A DNA stretch of 64,000 nucleotides from positions 39,885,223-39,949,222 of the forward strand of contig NC_087066.1 of assembly GCF_963678635.1 (NCBI RefSeq), given 5' to 3'. Position 1 is the stretch's first letter. Every line of letters begins with the position of its first letter. The notes under the pieces are model-generated. The model was given only the letters and a program-made list of their open reading frames with translations, had not been told where the DNA came from and searched no databases. Both the position numbers and the translations under genes were made by a program. Below, in pieces: positions 58,627 through 64,000 of this stretch. This stretch comes from Symsagittifera roscoffensis (Eukaryota > Xenacoelomorpha > Acoela > Convolutidae).

Positions 58627-58864
58627 CTGTCAAAAGCGCGGATGTCCGTGAAGTCACTCGCAGTTTGGCCCTGTTGTGAATGAGCCTGGCGAAGTAGTGT
58701 TTGTTCATCTCCGGTCTCATCTGTTTGCTCGGGTTGTCCCACTGCACGAATGATCCACCACCACCACCACCACCACCACACACTGAGTCATCCAGTTCGT
58801 TTCCCCAGCAGATAGAAGGACGAGGCTTTACTGACATCGAAAACGACTGCACTCGGTTATCGTT
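58627..58864 (-). CDS. Orai exon 2, second copy without partner exons
   Basis: It has the same 238-nt length, acceptor (TTTTAG) and donor (GTAACA) as 51463-51700. The frame is fully open with a few replacements (VQSF for VESF, NELDD for NEQDD, VQWDN for VQRDN, MRPEM for MRAEM), and the conserved RAKLRVTSRTSALLTG is unchanged. Its upstream exon 1 is deleted in this block and no second exon 3 exists in the window. It could be spliced into a longer transcript of the main gene as an alternative exon 2, since it lies upstream on the same strand, or be a non-functional duplicate. Confidence 0.65.
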
Positions 58865-61800
58865 CTAAAACACAATAAAGTTCAAAAATGCATTATCGAA
58901 ACATTACAAAAATATATGCGTTATATAGTTCGACTGATCTTTGGTATCTTTCAAAGAAGTTTAGCAAAAATAGAAAAATGTAGAAAACATACAGCAAGAT
59001 GTGGCCATATTTTCGCTGAAGATTTAAATTTTTAAAAAAATTTTTAAAAGAGTTTCTCATAAAAAACAAAGACAAGAAAATTGTTTAGAAGTCTCAAAAC
59101 TAAAAAGATTGGTGGCAAGTTTCTCAAAAAAAACGCAAAAAGTCTTAAAAATAGTTTATTTATGGAGAAATTTTTGATCTGGGAAAAGAACAACTTGCAT
59201 TTTATAGCTTGATGTTTTTTATCTTGTTCTTTTTAGGCGAGGAGGGATTGAAACATGTTACAAGAAAACAGTTATTAAACAGAAAACTATTATTAACCAC
59301 AAATTAGATTTTTTCAAAACCTACTCAAAACCCGGTCAGCTAAATTTCTGCGCTCGAAAACAAAACAATCTTTAGGTCGATCATCAAATCAACAAAAGGT
59401 AAGGTAGAACAGAAAGTTAACAAATTGCCAAAAAAACACAGCCAAACACAAAGTTGAAACGATACAGCAGTATCTCGCAGCAAAAAAAAAACCGGCTGGA
59501 AAAAAAGAGAGCTCACAAAACTTGACGACAGCTCGCAAAATGTCCAAAAAATTCTCAAAACTTAAAAAAATATGCCCAATTTGACTCCGCTGCTCTTATA
59601 ATTACTCCACATTTTTTAAGGCGCCTTAATCAACGTTTTCTGCTAATCAGTTTGTTCTTGTTGACAATTAAAGATACGATTTAAGTTCATGTTAAGGTGA
59701 AATATGCGAGTTTTTTTTTTCGCTGAGATTATTGTGTTACGGGCCAAAACATAGTCAAATAGAGAGTCCATAAGGCAAATCGAAGAACGCGGAAGATAAA
59801 AAGAAGAAACATTAGCTTAAAAAGGTTCAAATACACTAAAAACAAGGATAGCCGAGTGCTGTGCAAGTAGCATTATCATTGAAAAAGGCTTTTTTTTGTT
59901 TATTTTCTTCAAATAGTGTCGTTTTTAGAGGGTGGTGTGATTTGAGCACTTTACAAACGCGTAGAAAATTAGTCAATCACACTTTATTGACAATATTTGT
60001 GTTTAAAAAAATGACAGCCAACAAATAGAGAATTTGAAGAAAAAAAAATAAGTTTTTTTTAGAAAACCCTTAAGGTCGATGAATCAACAATTCATTCATC
60101 CGGATTTAGTTTTCTAAATAAAAGCAAAAATTTTTTTTCCATTTTCAGTGATCGGAACAAACAAAATCTTGAAGTTTGTTCCTGGCTCAACCAAAATCAA
60201 CGAAACGTTACTTGTTTGAGTTGTATCTAAGAAACAATATCAAAACTGTCACTTGAGACGTCACTGTCAACGAGGTGTTTTTACAGTTTCATAGCAAAAC
60301 TTGTGCAAGAACATAGCAACGCGTCATAGCCGAGCAAAAATAAACAACGTTTCAGTTTGGGTTTATTTTATCCTCTTTGCTGTTTTAAATTCCACAAAAG
60401 AATAGCTCACAACACTGTATCCCTCGAACTCGCTCCTAAAATAGGCAATTTTGCGGAATCAGTTCACAATTTGCGGGTTCCGCTCACAATTGTCCAAACA
60501 AGTTTTGTGCTTTTCCAGTGATCGGAACAAAAAAGTTTGAATTTTCTTTTTGGCCCGAAAAAATTCGAAGAAACGTTACTTGTTTGTGTTGTTCATAAGA
60601 AATAAAATCAAAATGTCACGTGAGAGTCCACTGTCAAAGAAGTGTTTATACAGTTTCCTTGCAAATTTTGAGCAAAAATACAGCTATGCGTTAAAGCCCA
60701 ACAAAATTGAACGCTTTTCTCCTTTTCTGTACTTTGCTTCTATTTTTTGTAAATTTTCTTACTTTTGCTATTTGAAACTTTACGTTTAAAAATCTTTTCT
60801 TTTTTTCTGTTTGCTATTAAAGTTTGACTGTTGATTATTAAAGCTAGTCCAAATGTACTTGGTCGCCATGATTTTACTGTGCCGACCCTCGTTACACCAA
60901 AAAATTGAAGCTTACTTGAGTTTTAGGGGAGGTAGGGGTGGGAGGGGCAATGATTCAGCCTAAATTAGTCAAGTTTAGACCATTTTTTTTCGAGAAAAAC
61001 AATTAACGTACGCGAGCTGTATCTATCTCTCACGAACAACCGCTGTTACAGACTCAATTTCAATTTTCTAAATCAGAAATCAGGGGTTACGGTAGAAATT
61101 AACACCCCCATTGGGAAAATACTTGGAACGAGTTAAATCTTCACCTTCATGTGAAAACGCATAAAAAATTATCATGGAACTCTGACATAATAAGTAAAAA
61201 CACGAAGCAAGATTTTCGCAGCACCCAAAATGATGTCTGTGAGCGGAAATGAGCGCATTTTTTTTAAATTTTTTGTTCCAACATGCCTTTATCAAGGATA
61301 GTTCGATTCACATTCAGTTAGTAGTTCAGAAAAAGTTAATAAATTGACCTGGAGAAAATGATCTCAACTTCTTTCTATTTTCTAATAAACAGTTTTCAGG
61401 CCTGAAAAAACTAAAACGTTCACAAAGATAAAAGATTTGTAGTTCTGCCTGTGGTATGAGTCACCATTCCAGCTTCAAATGAGAGACGAAAAAAAAAAAT
61501 TTGGATTTTTAATTTTTTAATTTTTACAAGAAGTTACTCGATGGCTGAAGCTTGTCAACTGTAAATTCTATCTGTGCAGCTGGCAAAACAAAGTGCCCCG
61601 GATAACATTGAGGACGCAAATGCAACCGTCGACAATGAGAAAGAGATTCTATATGAAGGATAAGTCAAGGTCTGTCTAAACATGTCAGTTGTTGAAGGGA
61701 TGCGCAACAAATTTAGAATCAGTAGCCGCCACCCCTCAGGAATTCAAACCTTTGGTACTAATTGGTCAATCCCTCCTTTGGTGCTAATTTAAATCCTCAA

Positions 61801-61986
61801 GTTTTGGCTCGCTGACCCTAAAATTTTTCTAAAGGCCCCTTGGTGTCTATGCATTCTAATTTTTAGGGGAGATCGTGCAGAATACTTGTCGGGGGAATAG
61901 GGTTGTCTGTTGGGAGATTACTGTCGGGTGGGGGGAGGGATTGAGCAGCAGTACGAGTAAGAAAGAGACTGTTTTTCTTTATTCAG

Positions 61987-62212
61987 ATAGCGTGGTTCTG
62001 TGCGACAGCAGTGCTATTTCTGGTGGAGATCATGCTGATCGCATGAGTCAAGTTCTACCCCTACAGTCCCCATTCCGCATTCATCTCCTTTGGATCCTCT
62101 TCCCCCTCCTCTTCATCTTCTACGCATTCGCCGCCCATTTCTACAAAAAGATATTCATATACAATCACATGGCCATCAGGCAACTCTTTTTTCCTTTTTT
62201 TTTATAACACAA
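61987..62212 (+). pseudogene. Orai TM3-TM4 exon, third copy, broken
   Basis: It shares the acceptor (TTCTTTATTCAG) and most sequence with 55990-56213, but the Trp codon of IAWVKF is TGA and nine bases are missing in TM3 (GCAGTGCTATTTCT). Other replacements include a Met in place of Thr in EI(T)L. It is not translatable through TM3-TM4. Confidence 0.7.
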
Positions 62213-62422
62213 CCCCCCCCCCCCGGCAAACTTCCTCCATTCTTCCGTCATAGGTTAGTTTCCTACTCGAACCTCCTTCTGAAAAAAGATATTAATATGC
62301 AACCAAATGTTCCTCAGGCAACAAACAACTTCTCTCTTTTTTATAAGCCTGCCCCAAAATTGCTTCAATCGGCTCTTTTCCATCCCTGCCATACTGCTAC
62401 TGCAATAGCAGTAATTGCATAT

Positions 62423-62642
62423 TGTAATAATAACCTTCAGTGGTATTAAATGTTATTATTAAGATGTGTCCAAGGGCACTAGATTAGAGACATTGGTACA
62501 CAGCTGAGAGCTCAGAGTTTGAACTGCTGCATCACTCTCAGTGACTACAAAATAGACAGAGAAAACAATTAATTCAAGCTACAAAGAATACATTCTTGAA
62601 TTATCATTAGTTATCCAACGAGATACCGTATCAGATATTACA
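62423..62642 (+). repeat. 220-bp gypsy LTR
   Basis: It begins TGTAATAATAACC and ends GATATTACA, so TGTAATA/TATTACA are the inverted LTR tips. TGGCGCAGCCAGCAGGATT (primer-binding site) follows at 62643. This copy shows the full LTR that is truncated at 56434-56557. Confidence 0.65.
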
Positions 62643-62801
62643 TGGCGCAGCCAGCAGGATTTGCAGCTCAGGAAAATCGTACTGATATGGGAACACAGTA
62701 TCTTGGGTGTCAGCAAATCTAGACCCACTGTGTTATTTTAAAATCTGGTTCGAGCTATTTCTAATGGCGGTAACCGTAAAAAAAATGTAAAACCGGAAGT
62801 T

Positions 62802-63300
62802 ATGTTAGAGGATCCAAAAGATATCTCAGTAGAACCACCTCCAAGACCAGAAACGCCACGAGAGGGAAAGGATGAAGCTGCGACGACAGTCAGAAACCTC
62901 CGAGATAAGCTAGCAAGAGATCGAGTTATGCTGGAAAATGAGGAGAGAAGGACACGGGGCCCAAGGGTTGTTCAGAAAGTTTATTATAATGAGGTACAGA
63001 AGAAGCTTGTGTCAAGATTACTTCTCTCTTTGGGAACTGAAGGAAAGAAAAGATTTTTGCAGAACAGCCAGATCAGAACTTGGGTCACTCGAAAGTGCGA
63101 TAGTTCGTGAGCTTTTCATTCCAAAAATGAAAAATATGACGTTGCAGGATACACTGCCTTTCGAAACGCTAGATCCAGAGGAAGTGTTGAAGAGAGCTAT
63201 AGTAAATTGACTACAAGGGCATTTCAAAAGAAAAATGCAGCAGCTACTGTTTGTGTTATGTATAAATCCGTCACTTCAAAACTTTCACTTGAGACGTCAC
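62802..63300 (+). pseudogene. gag: gag relic, second copy with internal deletion
   Basis: It has the same start as 56717 (MLEDPKDISVEPPPRPETPR) and keeps KLARDRVMLENEERR, then loses about 180 bp relative to the first copy and resumes at SQIRTWVTRK / ARSELGSLES in a shifted frame, ending past MKNMTLQDTLPFETLDPEE. Confidence 0.65.
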
Positions 63301-63640
63301 TGTCAAAGAGGTGTTTATACAATTTTCTTGCAAATTTTGAGCAAGAATACAGCTATGGGTTATAGCCCAGCAAAAATATTGTCTTTTTTGGTAGAGTTTA
63401 TTGAAGTGTGGACAAAGATTTAAAAAACATCGATTTTTCTGGATTCTGGTCCAGATACGCAAATTTGCGATCCGACATGCTCAAAATAATTACAAAACAG
63501 TGAGCTTTGAGCAATATGATAGAATTTTTTCTAGTAAATCTTTCTTGAGTTTAAATGCCGGATATCAAATTTGTTAAGTTAAAAATTGAAAATTGATGAG
63601 ATAATCAGATCAAGAAATTTCATCTTTTTTTTTCATTGCA

Positions 63641-64000
63641 AGGCCAAACCATGCACTGGAAAGCGCGCAACTTGGTGTCTGTTTGTGCTTAGGTTTGGAG
63701 GCAAATTGAGGGGCACAGTCTTTTAGTTCGGGATTTCGTTGAAGTTTGTAGCTGTTTCAAATTCCATAAACAAAAAGCTCACAACACTGTAGCCCTCAAA
63801 CTCGCTCCAAACATTGGCAACTTTGCGGAGTCAGTTTACAATTTGCGGATTCCACTTTCAGTTTTATTTGTTTGTGGGTCCAACAAAATTTTCCGGATTT
63901 CGCAAATACTGTAGCGGATTCCGCCATTATATCTATGTTTATGGCGAGTTTAAAGGGTACAGTTTTTCTGTTATTTGTTTGTGGAATTTAAAATACCGTT
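63641..64000. repeat. end of a GCGGAATCC-rich TIR-type element, cut by the window edge
   Basis: CAAGGCCAAACCATGCACTGG resembles the ACGAGGCCAAACTGTGC tip at 44462. It is followed by CTCACAACACTGTAGCCCTC and GCGGATTCC words as at 54.4 and 60.4 kb. Confidence 0.45.

Larger units (their letters stand above)
57661..63600. repeat. segmental duplication, unit 2
   Basis: Direct-orientation duplicate of 50709-57660 carrying deletions, for example the loss of the equivalents of 52120-52650 (including Orai exon 1), 53700-54389, and part of gag. It keeps the MITE, exon 2, TM3-TM4 exon, LTR and gag pieces. Confidence 0.8.

Overview
The window is animal nuclear DNA, almost certainly from an invertebrate; I cannot name the species. 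The reasons are a split gene for the calcium channel Orai with normal GT..AG introns, several families of Ty3/gypsy LTR retrotransposons, satellites, MITEs, AT-rich composition, and two fixed 200-N scaffold gaps (800-999, 46078-46277). There are no bacterial-style operons, rRNA or CRISPR. Nearly everything outside the Orai exons is mobile or repetitive. || Layout. 1-5.8 kb: a Helitron-like repeat, then a badly decayed gypsy element (gag, RNase H and integrase relics). 5.8-28.0 kb: two nested LTR elements. The inner one (6056-24843, 18.8 kb) is structurally complete: 410-bp LTRs, a 4-bp TTCA target duplication, a primer-binding site, and in order gag, pol, a proline-rich membrane-anchored ORF, an env-like glycoprotein, and an unfamiliar 604-codon ORF followed by its own small intron and poly(A) signal. 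It carries many stops and frameshifts and is dead. It landed inside the same accessory ORF of an older, internally deleted relative (5791-27989, TSD ACAC). 28-29 kb: one unidentified coding-like exon and an LTR fragment. 29.1-34.0 kb: a degenerate satellite. 34.0-43.7 kb: many copies of a Helentron/HINE-like element, several inside a tandem array with a 1803-bp unit. 44.4-45.9 kb: a TIR element with an internal 167-bp tandem array. || 46.3-63.6 kb: the Orai locus. Minus-strand exons at 52354-52211, 51700-51463 and 48663-48512 join with matching phases. A TM3-TM4 exon lies at about 46.65 kb but has three single-base indels. A tandem duplication of about 6.9 kb (50.7-57.66 and 57.66-63.6 kb) and an inverted duplication (46.3-47.87 versus 54.84-56.45 kb) have scattered extra copies of exon 2 and of the TM3-TM4 exon. 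Each duplicated block also carries a hAT-like MITE and a gypsy LTR-PBS-gag relic. || How parts work together: the giant element would have encoded capsid, replication enzymes and a candidate envelope, plus two additional proteins of unknown role. The Orai exons encode parts of the store-operated calcium channel, but the TM2-TM3 loop exon was not found, so whether the locus is functional remains open. All calls come from reading the sequence; no database search was possible.
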